A stretch of 64,000 bases of DNA from Synaphobranchus kaupii (Eukaryota; Chordata; Actinopteri; Anguilliformes; Synaphobranchidae), in assembly GCA_029718625.1 (NCBI GenBank), contig CM056389.1, forward strand, positions 22,725,381 to 22,789,380, written 5' to 3'. Positions within the stretch are counted from its first letter, which is position 1. The number at the start of each line of letters is the position of its first letter. Made by a program: the position numbers and the translations under genes. Positions 34,261-45,681 of this stretch are shown here, piece after piece. The notes under the pieces are model-generated. The model was not told the origin of the DNA. It saw only the letters and a program-made list of their open reading frames with translations, and did no database searches.

Positions 34261-35311
34261 TCAAGAGCCATCTCGGAAGAGGAAGAGACGGTGTAGCCAA
34301 AGACGCCTGCTTGACATCACCTCCACGGGTTGGTTCTCTTTTTTAAGTGGTTCGTTCTTTATCAAGACTACATAATTATTTCTTTTAATACTATATAAAT
34401 GCTGTATTTACCATTTGACTGTATAAAATATTTGACACTAATAGGTCTATAATTGTCAGGAATGGTACTTCTGACTTTCTTCTAAACTTTAGGTTATTAA
34501 AAATATAGTATTCAACTAGTTTTGTATACTCTCAGCTAACAATAAGAGGATTAAACAGTCGGCTCCAACATGAACACGAACGACCATGTTTAATTAGAAT
34601 GGACGCAGTTATAATAATACGGGTGTTGTGATGTGTTGTTGCAGCCGAACGGTTTTCAGCATATATTTTGAGTGCTATATATTCGTAAATTCGGATATAA
34701 CACATCACTGCTAAAAAATGTCAATGAGTGACAAATCTCATTGGGTCGTTTCAATTAAAACACAAGGGTTTCTCTGAATATAGGCTATAGGTTCAGTTTA
34801 GCTGAACAGTATAAACCCTATTTGGCAGTGATGTGAGCTATAAGAGTTAAAAAAAAGAAATATTAAATTAAATATGCGTTTAACCATTTAAAGTGTAAGA
34901 TCACAAATATGTGATTCGTCAAGGTGTAAAGTCCAGGGGTCAGAAAGTAAATGTCCTGCCACGTGTTTCTTCCACCCATGAACTCACCCATCTGATTTCA
35001 GTAATTAGTTCTACCTCCTGGCTGAAGAATTGTGCTACTGAGCAAATCCAGGTGATTGGAACAAAACACTGGGGACGACTTTTACTTTCTGAACCCGGAT
35101 TTTACACCTCTGGTTATTATAATGTTTTTAACGGAACATTCTAATGCTGTATCAAACAGTCACGCTTCAAAGGAATAACATTCCATAGGTTGACAGAGAA
35201 AAGCTGCAAAAGTTGTGGATTAGCCTCTGAAGCTCTAAAAGAATATACTGTAGTCAAAGTAAAATAATAGACTGGTCCGTACAATGGATAGCTTTGGTTC
35301 TCCGTGTAATT

Positions 35312-35505
35312 GTTAGGAGAGCAGGGATTATAACTCAGTGGGTTTGATTACCAGCTGGGCTGCTGACTAGGCACCACTGAATATTATTGATCTTGAACTG
35401 CTTCAGTGAAAATATATGGCTGTAAAAAATATATTGAATGAATAAATGTTACCTTTGTAAGTATGGATGAGAGCATCTGCTAAATGTCAAAATGTAAAGT
35501 AAATT
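35312..35505 (+). repeat. tRNA-SINE remnant upstream of OR2
   Basis: A tRNA-like head (GGGATTATAACTCAGTGGGT with a degenerate B box GGGTTTGATTACC), then CTTGAACTGCTTCAGTG and a tail ATGGATGAGAGCATCTGCTAAATG. It lies about 80 bases before the OR leader acceptor and is shared with OR3 and partly with OR1. Confidence 0.65.
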
Positions 35506-35559
35506 CGGTAATGGGTACGTAAAATTAGCCTGAAGTGACAGGTGGTTCTTTGTTTTATT

Positions 35560-35639
35560 TGCTCGCCATTTATCTGTTTCTCTCTCAGGACGCAGAGAAA
35601 AAGCAATAACGTAGAGGTCCAGAACGCCGCACACGTGCA
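35560..35639 (+). promoter_or_regulatory. Splice acceptor and 51-nt leader of OR2
   Basis: TTTATCTGTTTCTCTCTCAG ends at 35588, 51 nt before the ATG. The leader (GACGCAGAG...CCGCACACGTGCA) is nearly the same as at OR3. It marks the probable junction of the coding exon with an upstream noncoding exon. Confidence 0.65.
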
Positions 35640-36608
35640 ATGGGAATTCACGCCACTTCAATCAACAACTCCATCATTAGACCAGTGGGATTTTATGTTA
35701 TTGGATTTATGTATTTAAAGTTTGCTGATTTATATTTAATTTTCCTCGGCTTCATTTATTTTGTAACGATTTTGTTCAACTCTTTTATCATTTGCATTAT
35801 ATGGATAGATCATCGCCTGCACACTCCAAAGTACATTGCTGTGGCTAATTTAGGGGTTGTAGACTTGGTGTCCAGTACAACCTTCATTCCAAGTGCAATC
35901 AAGACGTTCTTCACGAAAGATATTTTCATATCCTACAATGCATGTTTGACACAGATTTTTTTTCATTACGGCTTTATTGCACTACAGTCGTGTTCCCTCA
36001 GTGTACTTGCCTATGACAGGTTAATTGCAATATGTTTCCCACTGAGGCATAATGTTATCAACACTCCCACAAGCATGTTCAGTATTATTGCGATTGTTTG
36101 GTTGTTTTGTGTAAGCGGCATGGTGTTTTTGACCTTGATCATGACAAAATTGTCTTTTTGTGATTCGCTCACTATACACAACTATAACTGTGCGTACATA
36201 GCAGTGTATAGTCTTTCGTGCAGTGATAGCACACTGCATTGGGCCGCTGCCTCTGCTCTGGGTATGCTGATGTTGTTTGTGCCCCTTTGTGTAATCTTCA
36301 TGTCATACGCCTGTATTTTGAGAGCCTTGTTCAGAATGAAAAGTGTGGAGAGCAGGTACAAAGCACTTGCCACGTGCTCAGAACAGCTCATCTTAGTGGC
36401 GATTTTCTACTTGCCAATCGTAACAGTGTACATCATTGAACTTTTCTTATCCACCGTCGATCCAAATGTCATAATGCTGGGCTTATCATTAGCCTCATGC
36501 CTCCCATCCTGTCTGAACCCGATTGTGTATTCCCTGGCAACCAAAGAAATCAGGAACAGAATACTGGCCATGCTCCAGAAAATGAAAGCAGCAGCGTGGG
36601 CAGGGTAG
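35640..36608 (+). CDS. Odorant receptor, intact (OR2)
   Basis: A 322-residue seven-transmembrane class A receptor of the fish odorant receptor family, the usual length for a single-exon OR. It would sit in the cilia membrane of olfactory sensory neurons and couple to an olfactory G protein. Visible marks: an N-glycosylation site N9-N10-S11, TM1 around 30-54, the HTPKY loop (61-65), Cys102 for the TM3-loop disulfide, [15 protein letters not shown] (123-137) at the end of TM3, three loop-2 cysteines (174, 184, 194), SYACILRAL (222-230), [10 protein letters not shown] (241-250) in TM6 and NPIVYSL (293-299) in TM7. The start is supported by conservation in all three paralogues and by the acceptor 51 nt upstream. 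It is about 85% identical to OR3; differences cluster from TM4 to TM7, where ligands usually bind. The delta-type teleost group is likely but not proven. The ligand is unknown. Confidence 0.96.
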   Translation: MGIHATSINNSIIRPVGFYVIGFMYLKFADLYLIFLGFIYFVTILFNSFIICIIWIDHRLHTPKYIAVANLGVVDLVSSTTFIPSAIKTFFTKDIFISYNACLTQIFFHYGFIALQSCSLSVLAYDRLIAICFPLRHNVINTPTSMFSIIAIVWLFCVSGMVFLTLIMTKLSFCDSLTIHNYNCAYIAVYSLSCSDSTLHWAAASALGMLMLFVPLCVIFMSYACILRALFRMKSVESRYKALATCSEQLILVAIFYLPIVTVYIIELFLSTVDPNVIMLGLSLASCLPSCLNPIVYSLATKEIRNRILAMLQKMKAAAWAG

Positions 36609-38171
36609 CCGTTGAGCCAAAGGTTGCAGTAAATGTGCATTTTTAAATTAATATCATCAATTTGTAGGCCTTGTTGTTTGTCCTAAATTGCTCAGACTAT
36701 GTGAACTGTCGATTTCAATGTTTTCGTGTTACCTTAATGAATATTTTTTTTCATTTTCTCTTTTATTGTCCTGTGTCTGTGTAATGTTGTAATATACCAG
36801 GCTGTCAATCAGGGGCGTATCTAGACATTGTAAAGACCCGGGGCTCAGCCGAGGACATAATGTACATTTTTTTTGCTCAAAGTGAGAAAAGGGCACATCA
36901 ACCGAGGAAAAATATTTGACGACACCAAAGATGAATGATTCAAATAAATGCTACAATAACAGTACAAATGTGAATTTTTTAAAATCAAATCAAAAGGGCC
37001 AAGGACGTAGGAGTGTTTTGGCTTCTGTGGGGGACACTTCAGTGCTAGGGGGATTCGGGGGCATGCCCCCCCGGGAAGAAAAGTTTTGAAAAACAGAACT
37101 TAAATACTAATTTATAGTGCCTTTTGAGAACATTATTTATTAAACTGCTGTTAAAAAAAATTATTACGCTAAACAAAAGCACTCCCTCCCTCCCTCTCTT
37201 TTCTTATGTAGCTGGATCACAAGCTGTATTATTAGATATTATTCTGTTTCTATTTAAATACTGGGTTGGGTAACGTTACGAACGCCAGCCGAGTCAGTGA
37301 ACACATAATAACCAAACATTCACGTTATGCATTATCGAGTTAGCCATCATACACATAACACTTTTAACATTGGTTAAACCATTATGCCAGATTTGGTTTC
37401 TCGCTACAGTAGTTGGAACACTAGCGAAAAGTGATCCTGAGAGCAAAATTAAGTTAATTTGCATACAAATGCACTTGCCATTGGGTGGTTGATTTTGTTT
37501 GAGTACGGTGCGGTGGCAATATAAGCTAACTCGACAGCTATAGCAACGAACAAATGGCTCGACTGGCCACAGGACATTTCATCAGTACAAAGTTATAAAA
37601 CGGATATCGTAACAATAATAATGTAATACCCGATATCTTTGCTGTTTAGCTATGCGTTCTATCTTGTAATGTTCAGGTTACCCTTTTCATTTTTCTATCG
37701 TCTCATTCCGACTCAACTAACTTAATCCATCCCGCAAGCAGGCTACTTTGCGTTTGGGTACGAGAGATAGGGGGCGGGGTGGAGTAGTTACTTTTTACAC
37801 ATGGTGACTTGCCTTCTTGAGACCCGGGGCTATAGCCCAATAGCCAGGACTTAAGCACACCCCTGCTGTCACTGTCAGTGAGACACTGTTCTCTACTGAC
37901 CCTACCTGGTTACATAAAGACACTTATATCTAAAATAAAATTTCCATGGAATCTACATTCAAATGACTTATTTACTTTTCTGCTGAAACGATAGGATTAC
38001 TTATCTCAATGATAAAATGCCCTATTGATTAATGAAAACCTTTTTTTATTTTTTAGAATAGCCATAAATGGTCTTGAAATGGAGAATTAATTTTCAAGAG
38101 AGTTTTTGTGTGCAATGAAGATTTTAGATATTAAAAAAAAAAATTTCTGGCCACATGCTTCCTCACTTTGC
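36609..38171 (+). repeat. OR tandem unit B, 3' flank
   Basis: Aligns with 55441-57260 downstream of OR3, and in part with 26200-27480 and 11036-11242. It contains the hAT element 36810-37865. It stops at about 38171, where half of the palindromic Tc1/mariner-like element begins. No conserved frame is present. Confidence 0.8.
36810..37865. mobile_element. hAT-like element, unit B copy
   Basis: Ends CAGGGGCGTATCTAG and GCACACCCCTG, flanked by CTGTCAAT (36802-36809) and CTGTCACT (37866-37873), an 8-bp duplication with one change. The same insertion sits at 55642-56983 and its right part at 26.2-27.2 kb, but not downstream of OR1. It therefore entered before the OR2/OR3 duplication and after the split from OR1. 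No transposase is intact. Confidence 0.7.
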
Positions 38172-38565
38172 ACTTTACCAGATATGCAGTAGATATGGAT
38201 GGATCACTTTAAGGGTTGTTTTTCCTGATAAATTTTCCTATTGAACTCTATGAAAAAATAAGTCAGGAGAAGAAACCATTCAAGTTATCCATCCGTATCT
38301 ACTGTATTTCTGGCAGCAGAGTGATGATTTAAGGCTTGTTTGATACGTCAGACCCTTGAGGACTTACAGCCATTTAGCCAACCACGTGTTCCATACTGTT
38401 CCAATGTAATTTACAGCTTAATCTAGTCCCACCCCCCAATTCCCATAGCGATCCATTCAAATGCAGAGACATTTAGTATCGTTTGTAGGAGTACCAGAAA
38501 ATCAGATATCAAGAGTCTTTTGATGTCGTTGGGTCACAGACATCAGGAAGTCATGGCGTGCAAAG

Positions 38566-39438
38566 AGGGTCAAGCAATGTTGTGACGTTGCATAGAACAT
38601 GGCAGCGCATCCAAATGCAGCGGCTCTGCTCTCTGTCCACGGCCCCCAAGTGCCTAAAGTCATCCATCATTGTGCCAGTGCCAAAGAAAACTAACATCAG
38701 AACCCTGAACGATTATCGTCCAGTTGCCCTCACTCCAATAATAATGAAGTGCTTTGAAAGACTGGTCCTCTCATACATTAAAGCCACCATCCCTGCCTCT
38801 CTGGACCCACACCAGTTTGCGTATAGGCCTAACAGATCCACAGAGGATGCCATCTCTCTGACCCTCCACTCGGCTCTGACTCACCTGGAGGAATCAGGCT
38901 CCTATGTGAGGATATTATTCATTGACTACAGCTCCGCTTTCAATACTGTCATCCCCAGCAAGCTCATATCCAAACTCCACCAGCTAGGCCTCAGCTCCCT
39001 ACTATGCAACTGGATCCTGAACTTTCTCTCAGACCGACCTCAGGCAGTGAGACTGGGCCTCCATTTGTCCTCCACCATACTCCTGAGCACCAGCACACCA
39101 AAAGGATGTGTGTTGAGTCCCATCCTGTACTCTCTCTTCACCCATGACTGTGTCCCTGCATTCGCCAATAACACCATAATCAAGTTTGCGGATGACACAA
39201 TGGTCATTGGGCTGATAGCTAAAAACGACGAAACTGTCTACAGAGCAGAAGTGTCAAAGCTGGCAAAGTGGTGTTCAGAGAATAACCTGCAACTCAACAC
39301 TGCAAAGACCAAGGAGCTGATCGTAGATTTCAGAAGGTCCCGGGATGACGAGTATGCTCCAATTTACATCAACGGAGACAGAGTGGAAAGGGTGTCCAGC
39401 ATCAGGTTCCTTGGTGTTCATATCTCAGAGGACCTCAC
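38566..39438 (+). pseudogene. LINE reverse transcriptase, N-terminal part
   Basis: An open frame covers most of the reverse transcriptase domain: [42 protein letters not shown] with the first catalytic Asp, [26 protein letters not shown] with the Asp pair (codon at 39185 is F), then [23 protein letters not shown] and [11 protein letters not shown]. There it is cut by the LTR insertion within the CTCAC target. The endonuclease region and start are missing through 5' truncation. Confidence 0.9.
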
Positions 39439-40140
39439 TGTAATGTGGGCGTGACGTGTGAGGTAGGAGGAGCCAAACACAGCAAGGGGATTCATTAAAA
39501 CCTAAGGCCACTAAGGCGGGAAACCCCACAGATAAGGAAGGGAGACAAGACAGAACACACATACCAAAGCCACTAACCGGCTCACTGTCACGCGCCAATG
39601 AGTAGAAGCGCAAACGCCAGGTTTCTCAGTAAGACAACCAAACAAGACGAATGGCACAAAGCACTGGGCTCCCATACTTCTATGAGCTAAGTGACTAAAG
39701 AGAGCCTGAAATAACAAACGCCCTGTCTCAATAACGAGACGCATAAGAACAGGCGAGTAGCACAATGGCACAAACAAAACACACAGCAAACAAACACTGA
39801 AAACTAATACGAAATAGGATACCAGGAGGCGAAAGGAATGGAGAAGGCTACTCTCAGAAACTCACAGTCAAACACAGACATGTCCAAAACATCGCCCAGT
39901 CTTCCCTATAGGAAGACATGTCACGAAGGACGACACAGAACTACAGTTCCGAACAAAATCGCCAAAACTCCATATACGGAGACAAATACCAAATAGAGCG
40001 AACAGGACAGCTGTACCGGACATTTACCGGCTAAAAAGAATAATGCGAGATTAGTAGAAAATAAACGCCCTGCCTCTAAGTAAAGAGGAATGTAACGAGG
40101 CGAAGGAACAGAGATAACGTTCCATGGCTACTTTTGGCGA

Positions 40141-40284
40141 TGTAAAATTCTTTACTTTACCTCCTTTCTCAACCGGCCAGAACTCTTTAATCGTGATGGT
40201 CTGCACCCAAATCACACTGGTTCCCACCTCTTGTCCACAAACATTGAACTGACTCTTCACACCTGTAAAAGCTATACAACCTGA
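40141..40284 (+). pseudogene. LINE ORF1 C-terminus with SGNH-esterase-like motif
   Basis: The frame reads FTSFLNRPELFNRDGLHPN, then HTGSHLLSTNIELTLHTC, to a TGA at 40282-40284. LF-DGLHPN-G--LL is the C-terminal Asp/His block of the SGNH-hydrolase (esterase) domain that ORF1 of several CR1/L2-type LINEs carries. Only this end is left because the LINE is truncated on the 5' side. Confidence 0.65.
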
Positions 40285-40416
40285 CGCCCTCCTTCACTGT
40301 CCACTTCCGGTTCCCAGCGGAGCGACGTCATTGCGCCACCACTGACACCAAGCTCTTCGATTATACCTGTCTTAACTAGCATTAGCAGCAGCATTGCCTC
40401 TACAACCAACTGTATT

Positions 40417-40959
40417 ATGTATTCACAAATCAGCACGGTATCCCTTCCCCGTCTCTCCTCCCGTCGTCCTCGGCCGCCTCCCCGAACAAAAGATAGCAGC
40501 GTAATTAAGATTAATCCCATTCCTAAAGCATTTAGCAAGACAAAGTGCATACGACTCGGATTCATTAATATCAGATCACTCGCTAACAAAGCACTGCTAG
40601 TCAATGACTTAATTAAAGAACATGGTATTGACATTATGGGATTATGTGAAACGTGGCTAAAGCCAAATGAGGTTTTCCCACTAAATGAAGCTTCCCCCTC
40701 TAACTTTACCAACTCGCATGTCGCTCGGACATCTAAGAAAGGTGGGGGCGTTGGCCTAATCTTTAATTTGGGTCTGAGCCTTTCACCAGACCCTAATAAT
40801 AAACTGTCATCCTGTGAGATGCTCACGATGCGCCCTCTCATTGCAGTTAGCGTGGGCCTTAACCACTCTAGTTTCCTGCTTTTTTATCTAATCATCATTT
40901 ATCGCCCTCCTGGGCCCTATTCATCTTTTTTAGAAGAATTTTCTAGCTTTCCTGGCTAA
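40417..40959 (+). pseudogene. LINE endonuclease, N-terminal part
   Basis: About 180 codons resembling the AP-type endonuclease of L2/CR1-like LINEs: GFINIRSLANKALLVNDLI (Asn51 in the metal site), IDIMGLCETWL (Glu78), GGGVGLIF and IIYRPPGPYSSFLEEFS. It stops at 40959 and what follows belongs to the reverse transcriptase, so the endonuclease C-terminus and most of the RT fingers were deleted. Confidence 0.85.
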
Positions 40960-40964
40960 CTTCC

Positions 40965-41212
40965 TACCTATCTGATTGAACGCATTGTGTGTCACATAGA
41001 AGTACTGTGTCTGAATACTCTAGGGCAGACTCTGGCGTGCTGCAGGGCTCTGTGTTGGGGCCTTTGCTCTTCTCTATCTACATGCTACCTCTTGGCGAAA
41101 TTTTCCGCAGCCACGGTATTAAATTTCACTGTTACGCCGATGATACTCAAGTTTACATACCAATTAGACCTGATGACCGTTCACAACTTACAAACCTGGA
41201 ATTATGCCTAGT
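40965..41212 (+). pseudogene. LINE reverse transcriptase core fragment
   Basis: After the deletion the reading resumes with YLSD-R-like text and then, in the frame starting at 40989, SGVLQGSVLGPLLFSIYMLPL and FHCYADDTQVYIPI, which includes the catalytic YADD. It is cut at about 41213 by the foldback MITE. Confidence 0.8.
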
Positions 41213-41638
41213 CACTGTCGAAACATAAATGATCACATTCATCTGATTTTTCCTCACGATCCGCTAGCTGCCCGCCCCATAAGCAGGCCGTCAAAAAAAC
41301 CGCGTCTCTGTAGGCAGCCTATGCTCCGAGATCGTACACAAAAACAAATGGTACTACCAACCACTCAAAACCAAAATAAACAGTATTCCAACCAATCACC
41401 GACAAGGGGTGGGTGATACTAATACGCTAATACTCTTATCTCGCTGAAATCTTGACGGATTTACAAACGGTTTGGTTTCCTACAAACATTATTAACGTGG
41501 TTATAATTCTGGATGCTTGAACACAATTTTTTAAAACATAACATAATTGGCTCTGAGCTGGAGCTGGCTCTGTTTGTTTGGGATTTCGCTTCAGAAGTTA
41601 CGTCACCCAAAATCGCTGATACAACCTTTAAGGTGCTT
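41213..41638. mobile_element. Foldback MITE copy nested in the LINE
   Basis: AACATAAATGATCACATTCATCTGATTTTTCC and GTAGGCAGCCTATGCTCCGAG match the arm of the complete element at 59769-60375. The right terminus ATCGCTGATACAACCTTTAA is kept and the outer 25 bases of the left arm are missing. It interrupts the LINE RT frame. Confidence 0.8.
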
Positions 41639-41639
41639 C

Positions 41640-41872
41640 TGCTAACTTATAAATCATTACATGGGCTTGCAGCATCATATCTATCCGACGTCATCATCCC
41701 TTATATTCCCCCTCGTGCCCTCCGATCGCTTGATGCTGGCTACCTTACTCTTCCTAAAATCAAAAAAAAAAATCAGCAGGCAGTAGAGCGTTCTCCTACC
41801 GAGCTCCCTATCTCTGGAACCAGCTACCTCCTGCAGTCAGGGAAGCTAATTCTGTTGCATTTTCAAATCTAG
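41640..41872 (+). pseudogene. LINE C-terminal domain fragment
   Basis: Reads VLLLTYKSLHGLAASYLSD, IIPYIPPRALRSLDAGYL and, after an A run, text like the conserved RAPYLWNQLPPAVREA end of fish LINE ORF2 in a shifted frame. It is the end of the same interrupted ORF2. Confidence 0.75.
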
Positions 41873-43058
41873 ACTCAAAACCTACTTATTCTCACAATCA
41901 TATGACCTACCTTAGCACCACTGGCTTGGGTTCGATAGTCTTTCTCTTACCAATCTGATGTTTGTATGAGTGTGTCTGTGCCCAAACATGTCTGGGTTTT
42001 GTGCTGTTTCTGCACTGCTCTGTGTGTGTGTTTGCGAGGCTGTAGAATAGCTAGATTGTTTGTCTTGCTAAACCCTGCTTTTGTCTACCTTGCCTAACTT
42101 TTTCTGTGTTCATCTTGTGATTTAATTAATTTTTTTATTTGTTTTATTAGTTTTTATTTTCATTTTTTTATTTTTTTATTCTTTACAACCGATTGTAATG
42201 TTTATTGTCTCTCCATGATTCTTTTAACTCTGTTTTATTGCTGTAAAGTGTACTGATTTTGCACTTTAAATAAACTTTGATTGAACTTTGATTGACTTTT
42301 CATAAGCTTTCATAAGCTTCGTACCCGAAGGGCGAACAGAACTACAGTTCCGAACAAAATCGCCCAGTCCTCCAATAGGAAAACAGGTACTGAAGGACGA
42401 ACAAAACAGCTGTTCCGGACATTTACCGGCTAACGCAAGCTCAAACGAAAATACACGCCCTGCCTCTTAGAATAAACAAAGCCCTAAAGTCAGTATGATA
42501 AAACGCCCTGTCTCTTTGTAAGAAACTACCATACAAATACACACAAACAAAGACTCCTCTAGCTTTCACGGAAGACAGCAGACAGAGAGAGGAGAAAGAG
42601 ACATAAAAGGGGAAAAGATCTAGGCAACAGACAAACAAAGGCAAGACCAGAAAGTGGAGACTGAAACGAGCACACAAAAAAGGAATTCAACCTGAAAGCT
42701 CAAAGCACAAAGGCAAGTCCCGCAAAACTCCAAAAAAAGCACAACGGAGCAAAACGGTCTCCTTAAAAACCTAGACCTAATCATACGACTGAAACCTTAA
42801 AAGGGCAAAAATAAACCGCACACAAAACAGCACAAATAATGCCAAAAAATACACCACAGTACAAACAACAAACAATCAATATCGAAGCCCAGAACGAAGG
42901 GAACATGGGCTTGTATAGCTCACCGGTAAAACACGCACACCTGTAAACGCTGATGAGACTTCTCTGCGAAAAGACTAGACGGAGCAAAAACTCTACTAAC
43001 GGAGCAGCGCCCACGTGTGGCGACCGAGGAACACAACTGCATAAACCATGACACTCAC

Positions 43059-43500
43059 ATGGTCCATTAATACAACTGCACTTGTCAGGAAAGCACAACA
43101 AAGGGTGTTTTTCCTGAGGTCACTGAGGAAAGCTGGTCTGCCACAACAACTACTAGTGATTTTCTACCGCTGCACCGTGGAGAGCATCATCACAACCTGC
43201 ATCTCCGGGTGGTATCTCAGCTGCACAGCAACCGACAGGAAAGCACTCCAGTGCGTCGTCTCCAGAGCACAAAAGATCATCGGGACACAGCTCCCATCCC
43301 TGGAGGACGTCCACAACTCACGCTGCCTAAAGAAAGCAGTCAATATCTGCAAGGACATTACACACCCATGCCATCATCTGTTCTAGCTTCTCCCATCCGG
43401 CTGACGCTACAAGGCCTTCTCTGCCCTCACCACCAGGTTGAGGAACAGTTTCTTTCCCAGAGCCATAGCTGTCCTGAACCAGACATCTAGAGCTTCCCCC
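43059..43500 (+). pseudogene. LINE reverse transcriptase, C-terminal part
   Basis: Continues the frame broken at 39438: WSINTTALVRKAQQRVFFLR, VIFYRCTVESIITTCISGW, DRKALQCVVSRAQKIIG, LPSLEDVHNSRCLKKAVNI and HPCHHLF. A TAG follows at 43384, then LLPSG and a TGA where an Arg is usual. The rest (RNSFFPRAIAVLNQ) reads on in the same frame. The element is dead even apart from the LTR insertion. Confidence 0.88.
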
Positions 43501-44234
43501 ATAACTGCCGGTCTGCCCCACCTCCCCCCATAACAACATGGACCATGGACTGCATGGGCTGCGCTGCAAACTTCCCCACGTGTGCTGCCTGCTCTCTCTT
43601 TCTCCCCCCCCCCCCCCCATAACTATATGCGTCATGGACTGTATGGGCTGTGCTGCAGACCTCCCATCTGTGCCGCCTGCTCTCTCTCGCCCGCCATCCC
43701 ATAACTATATAGACTATGCACTTTGCACACGCACTTTGAACTGCCTGATTGCATTGATTCAACAATACATACCTCTATTTAATTATAGCCGCTACTGTCT
43801 GTCTACTGTTGACACTGCACACTTTGTATTTATTATTGTGACAGACGTTGTCTTGTCTTTTATATTGTTTATTTTTTAAAATTTTTTATATTGTTTTTAG
43901 ATTGTTTTGCTGCATCGTGTATGTGAGTGCTAACTTAATTTCAGTGTACTTGTACAATGACAATAAAGATATCTAATCTAATCTAATCTGATATGCGACC
44001 ACATATTTAAAAGTATTACTTTATTCAATATATAAATGCAGGGGTTCCAATAATTGTGGCCAACGTGGTTTTGTTAAAAATAAAAATTTCTTGATGAGGG
44101 ATTTTTTTTTCTCATAATAAATTAACGTCAATTAAAGGTTGGATTATTATTTTTTTTTCAGGGTGAGATTAAGATAATTCACCAAACGGTCAATTTTTTA
44201 TAACCCTTTTTACCCATCTTTACCAGGGGTACCA

Positions 44235-45681
44235 ACACATTTTAGCACGTCTGTATATACCCCCTGTACTGATGAAAAAAGTTATTCCCACTTGAATATT
44301 ATACAAAAGTGAGCTTTATGAGCCAAAACAGTTGATTTCTAGTTAAATATATGATTAATTTATGATTTAGATCAGTGCACAATTTAGCCATTTTCGAGTC
44401 TATAATCCAGGAAATGTATAGTTTTACCTGTTTTAGATATGTAGTTGCATTGAATTGCAAACTAATGAAAAAATATTTTTCGTTGTGTTTTCCCAAGAAT
44501 TATTTGCATTTGTGGCACTTTACTTTGACCTAAATTATGAAAATAAACTAATCTAAGTTATTATTGTAAAAAGTAGAATTGTCTTTTCTCATTTAAGCCA
44601 TTTTTCACGTTTCTGTGATGCTCACACGTGGAGTTATAAAGCCTTAATAGGTGAGAAATTACCAAATTTGGCATCTGCGCAAAAGGGTTAAAGAAAGCGA
44701 AGTTATGGCAACCCGGTTACCAGGGGCCTGTTCCAGAAAGTGGACTCAATCTCAAGTCAGTCTAAACTTAAACTTGAAGACTGGCTTGAGTGAGCAAGAT
44801 GCAGCGTATCCGGATTTCTCGGTTTCAAAAGCACCAATTCCAAAGTAAGTGATCAAGATCGATCAAACTCGGATAGGTTAATGAGACCAAACCATGCGCG
44901 TTCACTGTGAACTTTAAAAGCCATCCCTGATCAGACACAGAAAAAAAATATTCAATATGGAATCTTAGTCCGAGTAACACCGCGCATCATTTTTTCACAG
45001 CCATTGAACAAGAGACGATCATTATGACATACAGTACAACAAAATTCAGTAAAAACATAATACCCCCGCAGGAGCAAAGGAAAGGGAGCTGCCGTGGGGG
45101 GATCATTTTGAAATCGAGTTAATACATAAGTTTCTCTGACTGTGTGATCAGTCACAGTCATGTTTGCTGAATAAAGTAGGTTATTTCTTATTTCATTATT
45201 AGGCTTATTATTTTTTAGTGTTTTCATATATAATTCGGATGTACGTAATTTACAGTTTGTACAGTTACAGTTTGCAGGCCTATATTAAATATCTCGAGAA
45301 AAGAAAAATTGTAATTGACCTGCAGATCACTCATTTAAAATAAAAAAATAAAAATAGGAAAAACTGAACTTGAGATAGCATTATTAGAGCACCAGTTAAA
45401 AGTGAACACATGAAACATTGGACGTATATTTCTTCATTGCTATATAATTAAAAATGCTTTTTGTAATTTTATTTGCAGGAAAGGTGCTTACTAATGTAAA
45501 CGTATTTGCGATCAGGTACCAGATTGTTAAATATAGTGTTTAACAATAATACTGTGAAGTTGGATAAAAACGCACCTGTGCACACTTGCCATTTAGGTAG
45601 GCTATTAAACCTGTCACACGCTCTTTGATTTTAAAATGCATTATCATTATTTTAAAATGCATTATTTTAAAATGCATTATA
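44235..45681 (+). repeat. OR tandem unit C, distal upstream flank
   Basis: Close match to 31460-32880 of unit B, including the piggyBac-like MITE text (GCATCTGCGCAAAAGGGTTAA), the CTCAAGTCAGTCT hairpin and the CACATGAAACATTGGACGTAT segment. Just before the LINE, TTTTAAAATGCATTAT occurs three times (45630-45680), against once in units B and D, a local triplication at the insertion point. Confidence 0.8.

Larger units (their letters stand above)
31030..35311 (+). repeat. OR tandem unit B, upstream flank
   Basis: Aligns with unit C (44235-45680, 48343-51069, 54000-54143), with unit A (79-5315) and with the post-OR3 flank (57500-58800). It contains the piggyBac-like MITE at about 31480-31985, the hairpin CTCAAGTCAGTCT/AGACTGACTTGAG near 32030-32068, an ancient SINE at 33600-33765 and the candidate exon pair at 33940-34260. 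A 900-bp block (31412-32338) is present in B and C and in diverged form in A, but absent at 28385 and 58145. None of its small frames is conserved between units. Confidence 0.75.
40137..42305 (+). mobile_element. Second LINE, nested in the LTR, internally deleted
   Basis: The order is: an ORF1 tail with an esterase-like motif (to 40284), an endonuclease N-terminus (40417-40959), a jump into the reverse transcriptase (QGSVLGPLLFSIY, YADDTQVY at 41130-41160), a foldback MITE insertion (41213-41638), the C-terminal region (TYKSLHGLAASYLSD, 41640-41870) and a 3' UTR ending AATAAACTTTGATTGAACTTTGATTG. The missing middle means it cannot move. Confidence 0.75.
39439..43053. mobile_element. LTR-type insertion, family A copy 2
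   Basis: Starts TGTAATGTGGGCGTGACGTG and ends AACCATGACA. The target CTCAC is duplicated at 39434-39438 and 43054-43058, and removing the insert rejoins the LINE frame (EDLT then WSINT). A second LINE (40137-42305) lies inside, so the LTR itself is about 1.45 kb. It shares the start, internal ACTACAGTTCCGAACAAAAT motifs and ACACGCCCTGCCTCT boxes with family A copy 1. No retroviral-type genes are present. Confidence 0.8.
38566..43989 (+). mobile_element. CR1/Rex1-type LINE, 5'-truncated, split by LTR insertion
   Basis: A non-LTR retrotransposon that starts abruptly in the reverse transcriptase gene at about 38566 and ends in AATAAAGATAT plus repeated ATCTA units at about 43989. A 3.6-kb LTR-type element (39439-43053) interrupts it. 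The 3' UTR has a C run (about 43605-43618) and a TGTACAATGACAATAAAG end typical of this LINE group. It lies inside the palindromic MITE copy. Confidence 0.8.
38172..44230. mobile_element. Palindromic Tc1/mariner-like MITE copy, split by nested LINE
   Basis: Bases 38172-38565 match the centre and inner right arm of the element at 3373-4771 (ATGCAGTAGATATGGATGGATC, CTAGTCCCACCCCCC, GACATCAGGAAGTCATGGC). The outer right arm resumes at 43990 (ATATGCGACCACATAT...GAGGGATTTTTTTT...AATTCACCAAACGG). The left arm and both exact termini are lost, and the break at 43990 is where the LINE ends. Confidence 0.75.
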
